A model generated the notes under the pieces. That model saw only the letters and a program-made list of their open reading frames with translations. It made no database searches and had not been told where the DNA came from. From contig OZ007513.1 of NCBI GenBank assembly GCA_963931865.1, positions 310,001-374,000 of the forward strand: a DNA stretch of 64,000 nucleotides. Direction: 5' to 3'. The translations under genes were made by a program, and so were the position numbers. This document shows positions 10,601 to 20,432 of this stretch, one piece after another; positions within the stretch are counted from its first letter, which is position 1; each line of letters opens with the position of its first letter. Source of the stretch: Axinella damicornis. Lineage: Eukaryota > Porifera > Demospongiae > Axinellida > Axinellidae.

Positions 10601-12351
10601 ACATGATGTAGTGTCATAGCAAAATCATGCTGTCAATTATTGCTCCAAGAGTGCCCCAGCTGAAGCACTTCACAAGTGCAACCACCTACGAACACACAGC
10701 CTAGACATGCAAGTTCATGCGGGATACCTGATTTCAGTACACAACGTGGTCACATCCCACTTCCCTTCACAAGTCAGTCTTGTGGGGCAGAAGCACACGT
10801 ACACACAAACACACTTGCGGATAGAGGAAGTGGCCTATGCATGCATGATGGCATCAAAGTTGTTCAACCCTAGTTGGCCCCATGCTCACCAAGGCTTGGG
10901 GTCCCGAGGGAGCCAGGTTTCTGCAGGGCGAGCTGCTGTGGGGTGCTGCTGCCTGTGGTAGAGATAGCACCCAAACCAGGTTGACCAGTCTGCAAACCTG
11001 CTAATCCAGTTTGGCCCAAACTCAAACTACCGCCACCGACCGTGGTCGTCTGCGGCTTAATCCCTCCAGGCGGCACGGCAGTAGTCGTAGAAGCCCCGGG
11101 CAATTGGGTCACCAGGGTTTGCTGGGTAGGAGCTCCTGTGACAGCACCCGTCTTACCCAGCTGCAAACCAGCAAGTCCTTGGAACCCGCCTTGTCCCAAC
11201 TGGAGGCCCCCTTGTCCTAATTGAAGCCCACCTGCCCCTACCCCAACACCACTCTGCACTTGTGACTGAAGTACTGGTTTGGTGCCTGACGTTTGATAAC
11301 CCAATTGGAGCCCACTACCACTCAGACCACTGCCAAGGTTCAATCCAGCACCACCTCTGGAAGTTTGTGTCTGTCCCAACTGCAGTCCTCCTCCTCCTCC
11401 TTGTCCCAACTGCAACCCTCCTCCTCCTCCTCCTTGTCCCAACTGCAGTCCTCCTCCTCCTCCTTGTCCCAACTGCAACCCTCCTCCTCCTCCTTGTCCC
11501 AACTGCAGTCCTCCTCCTCCTCCTCCTTGTCCCAACTGCAGCCCTCCTCCTCCTCCTTGTCCCAACTGCAACCCTCCTCCTCCTCCTTGTCCCAACTGCA
11601 GTCCTCCTCCTCCTCCTCCTTGTCCCAACTGCAACCCTCCTCCTCCTCCTTGTCCCAACTGCAGCCCTCCTCCTTGTCCCAACTGCAACCCTCCTCCTCC
11701 TCGTCCCAACTGCAGCCCTCCTCCTCCTTGTCCCAACTGCAGCCCTCCTCCTCCTCCTTGTCCCAACTGTAGCCCTCCTCCTCCACCTCCTTGTCCCAAC
11801 TGTAGTCCTCCTCCTCCACCTCCTTGTCCCAACTGTAGTCCTCCTCCACCTCCTTGTCCCAACTGCAACCCTCCTCCTCCTCCTCCTTGTCCCAACTGTA
11901 GTCCTCCTCCTCCACCTCCTTGTCCCAACTGCAGTCCCCCTCCTCCTCCTCCTTGTCCCAACTGCAACCCTCCTCTAGCTCCTTGCCCTAACTGCAGTCC
12001 TCCTCCTCCTCCCTGTCCCAACTTTAACCCTCCACCCGCTCCCAACCCCTGCCCCAATTGGAGCCCACCAACAGTACCCACAGCAGTGGTTGCTGTCTGA
12101 TTTCCTCCCCCCAGCTGCAGACCAGATGCCTGGCCATGCGTCCCTCCCAGTCTTAAACCACCAGCTCCCAAATTCAAACCTACAAGAGTGAAGGACATGC
12201 AGTAATAAATCCTCGACAGTGTGGGTACAATGCTGAAACCAAGTTTACATTATGAGTCTCCAATAGCCGAGAGGCTATCCACACTCAATGCTAATTTCAT
12301 GTAGTACCTCGTGGTAGATTTTACGCGCCTACCTTGTCCCGTTTGAGACAT
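7616..12351 (-). CDS. NUP62: Nucleoporin NUP62 (central-channel nucleoporin), nine exons
   Basis: Exons (minus strand): 12351-12333, 12179-10890, 10491-10214, 9789-9694, 9376-9327, 8461-8362, 8229-8119, 7923-7857, 7764-7616. Phases agree at every junction and give 719 aa. Identity comes from the C-terminal coiled coil: FKELEDLINK, then WSVELEDQEKVFLQQAQ and STWDRMLAQNGEK, LKQMAQDLKDII, LNAHADSLSWIDRNA, and RREQERSFRL at the end. All match vertebrate NUP62, which assembles with NUP54 and NUP58 in the central transport channel. The N-terminal half (residues 7-436, exon 2) is low-complexity GLQLGQGGGGG repeats, with almost no Phe where FG repeats are expected. Intron 8 has a GC donor. After RSFRL the frame adds about 23 residues; a GTCAGT donor-like site there could instead splice to an unseen short exon. 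Neighbour BET1 is divergent. Confidence 0.93.
8465..8600. repeat. (GGGA)n tract in a NUP62 intron
   Basis: Purine-rich on the plus strand, so (TCCC)n in the transcript. It lies directly upstream of the exon 6 acceptor and forms an oversized polypyrimidine tract. Confidence 0.85.
9390..9625. repeat. (GGGA)n tract in a NUP62 intron
   Basis: A near-pure GGGA/GGAA array of over 200 bp. On the transcript strand it is pyrimidine and ends within about 15 bp of the exon 5 acceptor. Confidence 0.88.
9798..10140. repeat. (GGGA)n tract in a NUP62 intron
   Basis: About 340 bp of GGGA repeats. On the transcript strand it is (TCCC)n immediately preceding the exon 4 acceptor at 9790. Confidence 0.9.
11377..12050 (-). 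repeat. In-frame tandem repeat coding for GLQLGQGGGGG units in NUP62
   Basis: About 20 consecutive units of 27-36 bp (plus strand CCTTGTCCCAACTGCAG plus CCTCCT blocks). Unit length varies by whole CCT triplets, so the frame is always kept while the Gly run changes from 3 to 6 residues. Confidence 0.92.
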
Positions 12352-12514
12352 TTCTAATTCTTGCCACAAAAATAGTCTTACGTCATAGCTCAAGGGATTT
12401 CCCCTTAACCGATCGTCGACGTCACTACAAAGACGTGGCAATAATAATTTTATAGTAACACATTACACTGGAGAAACTCAGAAAGGCCACTGCTGGGGAT
12501 AGGATGAGGAGAGA
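12352..12514. promoter_or_regulatory. Bidirectional promoter between NUP62 and BET1
   Basis: Only 163 bp separate the two divergent start codons. It contains a full kappaB-type decamer GGGATTTCCC at 12394-12403 and two CRE-like cores, TTACGTCAT (about 12379) and CGACGTCAC (about 12417). No TATA box is obvious. Promoter function follows from the gene layout; binding is inferred. Confidence 0.6.
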
Positions 12515-15325
12515 ATGTCCATGCGAAGGTCGTATCCAGTTGGTAAGACATAAGCAAATAGTATTTTGTGAGTTAGGTCCTAGTCTCGGAACCAGACCCT
12601 TCAGGCGGGGGAGGAGGAAAGGGTCTGGGCACGTTCCTACATTCGAGTTGTCCTCACGGAACGTAATTATGCGTGGTAATTAGCGATCAACTGCGATACA
12701 ACGCGTACGATCACAGTCGACCTGCTTGTTGCTCTCCTCGACTTTTGTCAGCCACTCGCGGGTAACGCGGTACGGCACAGCGATTCGCCATGTCTAGTCA
12801 CTGGACCGAAAGCCGGCCTGGAGAAAAATCATTTCCCTGACGTCATTCGCAATCAACGCTTCTGATTCGTTAGGTCAACATTCCGACCTGGGGACAACTC
12901 GAATGTAAGATGGTGCCCAGACCCTTTCCTCCTCCCCCGCACGAAGGGTCTGGTTCCGAGACTAGTTAGGTCCCTGGATCATAAATTATGTCGGGATCCC
13001 TGATCTGATAATTTGTGTCGTCAGATGACAGATGTCAGTAGTTCAGATGTCATCACCTCTAATAATTTGTGTACCCTCTTGTAGCTGGAGGCTGCCTGGA
13101 CTATTAGTTTGGACACGTCACGCTATTATGCACCACATACCCTGGAACCAGACCCTTGGAAAATTATATCAGTGGGAGATCGGCTAGCCGGGGTGGAAGT
13201 GTACAGTCTGTGTGGTGGTATGCAGGCATAATGCAATAGACCATAGATCTGTGGATAGACTTACATGCACTTAATTATTGACGGCAAGAGAAGTTGTTGC
13301 AGCTCATCTTATTGGGCCCACGGACGGCAAAAGTCCAGAAGTAAAGTGCAGGTATGAACTAATCAGTGCAGATTCTGTACATTCACTCGGCACACTTCAG
13401 CCCCAGACAATCTCCCGGACCCTCCAAGGGTCTGGTTCCGAGGGGGTGGTCACTCCAATATGTACAACTGTCCACTCAAAAGCTCAGAGCTGTGACTAGA
13501 GAGAGTATGCCCCCCCCCCCCCTCCCGATATCTCATGCACACACTCACCAACACTCTCCATGGATTCTCTTTCACACTTACTCATGAGTCTACACCTTAA
13601 TCTCTAGTAATCTCTTGTAATCTCCAGATCCCTCAGTAACCAGTGGCAACATGAGTTCCATGCAAACACACGAGATGCTGGAGGAGGAGAATGACAGGAT
13701 GGTGGACCAGATGGCCACCAAGGTCGCAGCACTCAAATCGGTAAGGAGATTTTGGTATGCAGATTGATCTGGGATTGCAACAGTTGCTAGCTGACTTGCT
13801 AGGGCACCATTTGAAATGACGATCAGTATTGCATGAATTTCCTGTGTAGCTCACATGATCAATATTACTGGTGGCATAACATTAATGGCAGATCGAATTC
13901 TACAAATGGTCATGCAAAATGCAGTTTGATCGGTCGTTTGGATGATCAAACCAAACCATGTGGCCAAAGGAGGGAGGACATGACGTCATGTCTTGACAAA
14001 ATCACGTGGTTAGTTATCATTCCTAGTATTCTTGAACGCATATAAAATGTGTACTCGATCATAGCAGTGGACTACACCAGGGCGCTTGATCTGTAAATGC
14101 TCTACTGAGTATCAGTGTACTTCGAAAGCAAAAATCTTCAAAATTGGCAGAGGGCACCCCAACTAAATCGACTTAGCAGTGCAAGTGTACAGCCTATACT
14201 TACAAGGTGCCACAGAACCTACTCGTGCCATTGCTTACTATCCACGTTCCCAGGCCTCCGCCAGATTTTATCTCTCAGCCGTGGAGAAAAATCGGCTGTG
14301 TGATAAAACCTGGGCGGAGGCCTGGAAACAAGGCTAATTTCTTACCACTCGTGAACCTACCGGTACCATTGCTTTACCACTCATTAACGGCTGGCCACAC
14401 ACAACCGACATGGTTGTGACATCTACCTCTCTAGCAACGTGTATTTAATGTTCCAGTGATCTTATGCAGGTGACCTGAATATCATGTGACCAACTGTGAC
14501 TGTCATGTGACCATTTGTGACTTCACTCCCTGCAGCTGTCCATAGATATTGGTGATGAGGTGCGGGGGCAGAACAGGATGCTATACGATATGGTACGAGC
14601 AGACTCTCTTGTTCCCAGCATGTCAACTCACTGGATGATTTCTGACCTACTAGTAGAGGAGTGTAGGACTCTCTTGTTCCCAGCATGTCAACTCACTGGA
14701 TGATTTCTGACCTACTAGTAGAGGAGTGTAGGACTCTCTTGTTCCCAGCATGTCAACACACTGGATGGTTTCTGACCTCCGATGTACTAGTAGAGGAGGG
14801 AAAAAATATGCCATCTTCAAAGTACCATATAGCGGGAAATGTTCGGTGCATGTATGGCAGGCCAATGTACATAACAAACTACATCGCAGAGAAGGCCTGC
14901 TAGTACTGGATATAATACTTGCAAACTTCCATGCCTCTTGACTGGATAAACAAATTCCATTCATCCTTGCAACTTACACACATAGCACTGAGCACACTGA
15001 AGGGACCCCCACTTTGTCACACACTGTCTTCATCCACTCCCCCTCCCTGCCTGCTTCTCTACTCCCACCCCATCCCTCCCTCCCCCCTTCCTTTCCCCCC
15101 TCCCTCCCTCCCCCCTTCCTTTCCCCCCTCCCTCCCTCCCTCTCCCCCCTCTCTTGATCCCAGGATGAGGACTTTGACAGTGCTGGTGGGTTGCTAGGCA
15201 GCAGTATGAAGAGGGTTAAGAACATGGCCAAAGCGGGCCACAACCGGTGGATGTGCTACCTCGTCCTCTTCATCGTAGCAGTTTTCTTTGTGTGCTATTA
15301 CATCATCAAATGGAGAAGCAGTTGA
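12515..15325 (+). CDS. BET1: BET1-type SNARE (ER-Golgi transport), four exons
   Basis: Exons 12515-12542, 13628-13740, 14536-14592 and 15164-15325 join in phase to give 119 aa, the usual BET1 length (118 in human). The protein starts MSMRRSYPV, followed by the SNARE helix: EMLEEENDRMVDQMATKVAALKS, LSIDIGDEVRGQNRML and DEDFDSAGGLLGSSMKRVK. It ends with a tail anchor (CYLVLFIVAVFFVCYYIIKW) four residues from the C-terminus. BET1 is the Qc SNARE on ER-Golgi carriers. The central Q is conserved in GQNRML. Introns hold a 384-bp hairpin (intron 1), a small hairpin (intron 2), and a tandem repeat and a (TCCC)n tract (intron 3). Exons 2-4 were duplicated to 21.9-23.4 kb. Confidence 0.92.
12581..12964. 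repeat. TAGTCTCG-type palindromic element, 384 bp, in BET1 intron 1
   Basis: Left end TAGTCTCGGAACCAGACCCTT, right end AAGGGTCTGGTTCCGAGACTA. GGAGGAGGAAAGGGTCTGG pairs with CCAGACCCTTTCCTCCTCC just inside. The centre is unpaired. A second copy with the same interior is at 17903-18274. Confidence 0.9.
13137..13445. repeat. Decayed TAGTCTCG-type ends in BET1 intron 1
   Basis: TGGAACCAGACCCTTGGA (about 13142) faces CCAAGGGTCTGGTTCCGAG (about 13424) about 300 bp away. The outermost bases are degraded. Confidence 0.55.
14239..14336. repeat. Hairpin element in BET1 intron 2 (TAGCCTC family, decayed)
   Basis: Ends GTTCCCAGGCC and GGCCTGGAAACAAGGCTA. Arms CCGCCAGATTTTATC pair with GATAAAACCTGGGCGG around CAGCCGTGGAGAAAAATCGGCTG. 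The same insertion is at 22456-22554 in the BET1 copy. Confidence 0.8.
14602..14790. repeat. Three-copy tandem repeat in BET1 intron 3
   Basis: About three copies of a 65-bp unit starting GACTCTCTTGTTCCCAGCAT. The corresponding intron of the BET1 copy (22807 on) has only one unit, so the expansion followed the duplication or the copy lost units. Confidence 0.85.
15040..15163. repeat. (TCCC)n polypyrimidine tract before the last BET1 exon
   Basis: A pyrimidine tract of about 110 bp that ends close to the CAG acceptor at 15161-15163. The BET1 copy has the same feature at about 23090-23205. Confidence 0.85.
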
Positions 15326-15818
15326 TGTGCTGTAATTACACAGCAGTAATATTCTTTTTCGTCTCATTCAGTCATCAAAGTTGCTCAATTAATGTTTCCT
15401 CTGCCCGCTAGTTTCCATGTACTGCATATCCATTGAGGGACATGTATTTGATTTCCTGCATGTTGGCAAGTCTACCAAAACAGTCACTTTGATTGCACGA
15501 TCATGCATGATGGCCGGTATATACCATCACATCTGTAGCTAGCCTATACAGCCACATTCCCATGCAGTCCTACCCCGTTTTCTGTTCTTCGAATCAGTTC
15601 TCCACTTAATTCAGTCCATGCATTATTATCAATGCGAAACCAAAGAACAAAAAAAAATGTACAGCAAGCAGGCCTAGTAACAATTAAGCTGATTAACGTT
15701 GTGAGACTAAATCACCAACTATATAATATAATATGGCCCCACCCACATCAATATAAGCATAATATACATCACAACTGACATATAAGGAACTAAAGCTTGC
15801 CACCTCCATCTTAAATCC

Positions 15819-17840
15819 TCACTTGGGGATTACAGTGAAGGACCACTTGAAATGAAGGGAGTCGTCTTTCAAATACTGAGTGTGCTGCTGAGCATTGAGT
15901 CCCAGTTCACCAGACTTCGTAAATGGACTAGCAATTCTGTGCCAACTACCTCTTGTATCCTTATTCATTAGCACCTGAAAATTGGCTGTGTGGTGATCAT
16001 GGTCTCCCAGTTGGTTCAATAGGAGCAGCCGTCCACTGCACACAATGGGCCAACGCAACCTGTCATCATTGTCACCTTCCCGTGGGTAGATATTGGCACG
16101 TGTGCTACCATCATGTAGTAAAACAATGTTGAGTTTGAACTTATAGCCTTGACAATAGAATGACTCACCGAAGTAACTAAAGAATGATTGTTTTCTTTTT
16201 GATTCACAGTCTGTAATAACCATCTCCCGATGGCACAGTGGTAGAGTCGCACTCAGATGGGTGGTAACCTCCTCCTTGAATGTTGAGAGGGCCTGGTAAG
16301 TCTTGTCATGAAGTTGTACGGCCTGTTGTTCAAGTTTAGGAACTTTGTTCAGAACTCCCTCCCGCACTTCCTTCCTGTGCTGCTCAAGCTGCTCCTTCAT
16401 TTGTTTGCCCTGCTGTTCCACTCTGGTCTGGAGGGCTGCAACCTTCTGGCCATTGGCAACAACTTTCTTGTCGAGTTGTTCGCCCTGCTGTTCCACTCTG
16501 GTTTGGAGGGCCACAACCTTCTGACCATTGGCAACTACTTTCTTGTCGAGTTGTTCGCCCTGCTGTTCCACTCTGGTTTGGAGGGCCGCAACTTTCTGGC
16601 CATTGGCAACTACTTTCTTGTCGAGTTGTTCGCCCTGCTGTTCCACTCTGGTTTGGAGGGCCGCAACTTTCTGGCCATTGGCAATGACTTTTTTGTCGAG
16701 TTGTTCGCCCTGCTGCTCCACTCTGGTTTGGAGAGCTGCAACCTTCTGACCATTGGCAACGACTTTTTTGTCGAGTTGCTCGACCTGCTGTTCCACTCTG
16801 GTTTGGAGGTCCGCAACCTTGGCAACAACTTTTTTGTCAAGTTTGTGAAGCAGTACGGTTGTCTTTCCCGACAGATTCTCAGATTGTTTTTCTTGCTGCT
16901 CTAGCTTTTGTTGGAGTATGGCCACCTGTTGCTTCAGGTCGTCTGCAGCCGTTCTTCCCTGCTGCTGAATTGCATCTTGAACCAATGAAAGCTGCTTCTC
17001 AGTCTGCTTTCCTTGCTGCTGTAGCTCTTCATTTTGCTGCTGTAGCTCTCGATTTTGCTCCTGTAGTGTCACTATCTGGCGATCTTTCTCGTCCATCTTC
17101 TGGTGGAGCTCCCTGGTGAGGTTGAGGTTGAAGAGGGACATACTCAGCAGGTGGCACTGGGCCCCTTCCTCCATGTGGCATGACAGGTTCTGCCGAGGGA
17201 TCTTCTCGCGGCAGCCAGCTTGGGCAAACTCACACTCCACCAGCTGCAATGGACACTGGGTCAAATGTTTCTCCATGTCACAGCGAGGTACAGTGCCAAT
17301 CTCACACTGGTTGGGACACGGCTCAGGGTACTTCACACAGACGGGTGAGTGATCATTTGTTACCACCTCGTAGGTATCCTTGAAGCCACAGAAATCACAC
17401 TGACATGGACGCTTTGGACAGGAGTTGACATGCTGGTCCACGCTACCCAAATCACCCACCCACTCACACCCACTTCCCTTATTTGGGCAACGTACTTTCA
17501 ACTCGTTCACCTTTCGTTTGTAGAACTTATCCGGCATGGTTGTGAGATTAGGTTCGTTGCACATAGGGCACGGTTTCCCGCCTTGCTGCAGCCTGGTAGC
17601 GGCCTCCACCGAAAGATGATGGCCACAACACGTAGTTTGCTGGGGGTCTCGTAACAGCTCGAGGGTCACGGGACAAAGGTAGTCTTGTGCTAGTTCTTCG
17701 ACGAAATCGTACTCCTTCTCAGGCAGGTGGGAGATTTTGATGCTTGCTGACGATTCGCTGGAGCCAAATGGCTCGTCTTCGGTGAGATTTTTAGCACAAC
17801 AGGGCTGAGTACTAGCGGCTAGCCCCAGGAACGTTGCCAT
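15819..17840 (-). CDS. TRAF-like RING/zinc-finger/MATH protein (TRAF-A), intronless
   Basis: A 673-aa single-exon frame from ATG 17840; the frame is open further upstream, but that part is hairpin sequence. Domains: RING-like at about 56-94 (CPVTLELL, CCGHHLSVEA, PCPMC), TRAF-type zinc fingers at about 118-225 (VRCPNKGSGCEWVG, SCPKRPCQCDFC, CPLQLVECEFAQAGC), a long coiled coil at about 235-510, and a TRAF-C/MATH domain at about 525-670 (YKFKLNIVLL, LNQLGDHDHHTANFQV, QYLKDDSLHFKWSF). The coiled coil contains five near-identical 25-residue units beginning LDKKVVANGQKV plus a 22-residue one. TRAFs are cytoplasmic adaptors and E3 ligases for TNF-receptor and IL-1/Toll-type signalling; the receptor partner is unknown. 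It is duplicated as TRAF-B. Confidence 0.92.
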   Translation of the reverse strand: MATFLGLAASTQPCCAKNLTEDEPFGSSESSASIKISHLPEKEYDFVEELAQDYLCPVTLELLRDPQQTTCCGHHLSVEAATRLQQGGKPCPMCNEPNLTTMPDKFYKRKVNELKVRCPNKGSGCEWVGDLGSVDQHVNSCPKRPCQCDFCGFKDTYEVVTNDHSPVCVKYPEPCPNQCEIGTVPRCDMEKHLTQCPLQLVECEFAQAGCREKIPRQNLSCHMEEGAQCHLLSMSLFNLNLTRELHQKMDEKDRQIVTLQEQNRELQQQNEELQQQGKQTEKQLSLVQDAIQQQGRTAADDLKQQVAILQQKLEQQEKQSENLSGKTTVLLHKLDKKVVAKVADLQTRVEQQVEQLDKKVVANGQKVAALQTRVEQQGEQLDKKVIANGQKVAALQTRVEQQGEQLDKKVVANGQKVAALQTRVEQQGEQLDKKVVANGQKVVALQTRVEQQGEQLDKKVVANGQKVAALQTRVEQQGKQMKEQLEQHRKEVREGVLNKVPKLEQQAVQLHDKTYQALSTFKEEVTTHLSATLPLCHREMVITDCESKRKQSFFSYFGESFYCQGYKFKLNIVLLHDGSTRANIYPREGDNDDRLRWPIVCSGRLLLLNQLGDHDHHTANFQVLMNKDTRGSWHRIASPFTKSGELGLNAQQHTQYLKDDSLHFKWSFTVIPK

Positions 17841-17902
17841 TTCGAAAATGACGTAATCCGAAATTATGTGAGCGCACGTGGTGCAGGAGACTAGTCTGGA
17901 CC

Positions 17903-18274
17903 TAGTCTCGGAACCAGACCCTTCGTGCGCGTGCGGGGGAGGAGGAAAGGGTCTGGGCACGTTCCTACATTCGAGTTGTCCTCACGGAACGTAATTATGC
18001 GTGGTAATTAGCGATCAACTACGATACCACGCGTACGATCACAGTCAACCTGCTCGTTGCTCTCCTCGACTTTTGTCAGTCACTCGCGGGTAACGCGGTA
18101 CGGCACAGCGATTCGCCATGTCTAGTCACTGGCGACACAGAAAGCCTGGAGAAAAATCATTTCCCTGACGTCATTCGCAATCAACGCTTCTGATTCGTTA
18201 GGTCAACATTCCGATCCGACCTGGGGACAACTCCTTTCCTCCTCCCCCGCACGAAGGGTCTGGTTCCGAGACTA
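17903..18274. repeat. TAGTCTCG-type palindromic element upstream of TRAF-A
   Basis: Ends CTAGTCTCGGAACCAGACC and GGTCTGGTTCCGAGACTAG. The interior is nearly the same as that of 12581-12964, in the same orientation. It starts 62 bp upstream of the TRAF-A start codon. Confidence 0.9.
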
Positions 18275-18408
18275 GTCTGGACCTTAGCTAGCTAGCTATG
18301 GACTGGCCTGGGAGCTCCGGAGACAGACGATATACAGAGACAAACACAACTGAAGCATGTGAGTGCGTTGAAAATAGTGTCTAATCGATCCCGGGCTGCT
18401 TAGGCTGG

Positions 18409-18478
18409 TAGTCTCGCGGGCCAGACGTTCGCGCCGCCCTCCCCTCCGCGCGCCGTGAACGTCTGGCCCGCGAGACTA
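18409..18478. repeat. TAGTCTCG-type hairpin
   Basis: TAGTCTCGCGGGCCAGACGTT pairs perfectly with AACGTCTGGCCCGCGAGACTA around a GC-rich loop of under 35 bp. Confidence 0.92.
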
Positions 18479-20120
18479 TTAGGCTGGGTACCACAGTTGC
18501 TGCATATCCAGCTATTAGTAGGTGCTTCAGTAAGGTTAACACATGACCTGTGGGAGAGGTTTTAGAAGCATTTTACCCGTAGGAACACAAATTATGTACA
18601 TGGAAGCTGTGATGTATTGACACAGCTGGTGGTTCACTCACCAGTGAAGCCAAAACTCACAGCAATCACATTGTATCATGTTCTTTTTGGCTGTGATATC
18701 ATCACAGGCAGCACTTGTCTCGTGGGCCAGACTTCACATTCTGCCGAGAGGGGAAGTTAAGTCTGGGAACCTGCCTATTCCATTTTGGTCCACGCAATTT
18801 ATTATTGCGTGTCACGTAAACGGAATGCTTACTTGCTTTATGTCGTCATGTTCAAAACCCTAGCAAAGTTCATCATGGCTTTCTCCTGCTATTTTCCAAG
18901 ACTAGAATAGCCTAATCTCAAACAAGCAGCATCAATTGCTCGATCAACATCCATGTTCTTAGACAGCTTGCGCGCTGTGGATTGTCGGAATGTAATCCTA
19001 CGTTATGTCACAAGTTAAAAACAATGTGCCAGCATTCCAGCGTACCGTAACCAAGGCAGATCACCAGACGTAATCCCCCCCCCCCCCCCCCCCCGCATGC
19101 AAAAAATCGTCTGGGAACGAGACTAAGGCAGTGCACCTCCAATCATTACAAACAGCATCAACTGGCATAGACAGACGAGGGAAACAATAAAATTAGGGTG
19201 CTCCATAGTGAAGCTAATGACGGTATCTTACCTGCTTGCTTAGCCTCATTCCCAGGCCTGTCTCGGGCCTGGGAACTAGGCTACTGCTTGCTGTACTAGA
19301 ATCCAAGCATCAGGCTTAAAATACTACTGTACACACTTTAAGGATGTGTCTACCACTTCATCAGACTATTGTCTAGAAGTTGTGAGTGCTGTAATAACTT
19401 CTTGTCTTCCCTTTGGCCTCCATTGCTTTGTGCGATCATCCCTACCATACAATTTTGGTCTTGAAACTCACCGTGGTGGTGGAGGTACAATCATTTTTGT
19501 AGTGCCATTGGCCGCCATTGCTCGAATGCTCTCTTTAAAGTTCGTTGACAGTACAGCTCTTACGAAGGCCCCACAAAGATTCTGACCACACAGGTGTGAT
19601 CGCTGTCGTCCACTGACTCACATGCCGAAACTTACCATGCTGGCATAGTTGTGAGCGCTGTAATAAGTTCTTGTCTTTCTTTTGGATGCCATTGGCGTTG
19701 CTGACTTGATCGACCGAGCATGGTCCTCATGTGACATGCAAGTTAATTCTAGCTTGCATGACCAGCGAGTTGCAACCGGTTGCAACAACGGCTGCCAGGA
19801 GTGTGGTTGCCCCTCATTGTATATTGAGGATTAAATGATCTGCAAGGGTAGCTGGAAAAATCACATGTATCTTAGTGACAGAAACTTCACGTTATGGTAC
19901 AAAACTACAAACCAAGTGGAATGTGATTATATTCACCTCCCTGCGTTGTAATACTTTGTGACACATTTCTGTACATGTACATGTAGCTAGAGTCAAATGT
20001 GATTGTGTATGCAAAATTTTTCCTACCTTCGTGCAGGGTCTGGACTTCATCCAACTGTGTTTGCTGGCCAAAGACCGCAATGTACACAGAAGACAGAAAC
20101 TGGAACTTCTTCCATGCACT
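18479..20120. other. Spacer with decayed hairpins and exon-like scraps
   Basis: Contains a hairpin-like pair around a C homopolymer (about 19067-19126), a tiny hairpin at 19241-19283 (TAGCCTCATTCCCAGGCC with GGCCTGGGAACTAGGCTA), and the exon-like scrap described separately. No intact gene was recognised. Confidence 0.5.
19453..19525 (-). pseudogene. First-exon-like fragment related to the one at 37.1 kb
   Basis: On the minus strand it reads MAANGTTKMIVPPPP and ends at a perfect CACG|GTGAGTTTC donor. It is similar to the 37149-37101 segment (MAANGKTKVLLPLPP then GTGAGTTTC). No downstream exon was found here, so it is probably a duplicated and stranded first exon. Confidence 0.45.
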
Positions 20121-20234
20121 TAGTCTCGGTCCCAACCAAACCCAAACCAACCCCAGCACAGATCGCATCTAGTATCACGCGTGATACTGGAAGCGATCCG
20201 TGCTGGGGTTGGTTTGGGTCTGGGGCCGAGACTA
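20121..20234. repeat. TAGTCTCGG hairpin
   Basis: TAGTCTCGGTCCCAACCAAA pairs with TTTGGGTCTGGGGCCGAGACTA. GCACAGATCGCATC and GATCCGTGC-type inner arms close on the palindrome ATCACGCGTGAT. Confidence 0.88.
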
Positions 20235-20432
20235 CCATGCACTGTGACTACAGAATCAAAATTGTGTTTTGTATTTCTGCAGAGCCTGTCAAAGTGTTGC
20301 ATGAATGTACACTGCAGTGGAGTTCTGTTACAACTGTAGCTAGCTAGCTACTAATACGCTGAAGACTTGTGCCCAAATCCTGGTACCTAGATTGCAGTGA
20401 ACAAGCACTGATCTGTTAGGGCGGGCGGCGCC

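Noticed and set aside
11262..11978. Long plus-strand frames of LLLLVPTA and SSSSLSQLQ repeats and a minus-strand EEEGCSWDK frame
   Set aside because: They are shadows of the in-frame NUP62 GLQLGQGGGGG repeat, whose correct frame is fixed by matching exon phases on both sides.
16308..16904. 198-codon plus-strand frame opposite TRAF-A
   Set aside because: Antisense shadow of the TRAF-A coiled-coil repeat; the repeating pattern keeps stops out of the opposite strand.
17841..17960. N-terminal extension of TRAF-A (PRPFPPPPHAHEG...)
   Set aside because: No ATG begins it, and it translates the palindromic element upstream; the MATFLGL start matches the duplicated scar at 20.47 kb.
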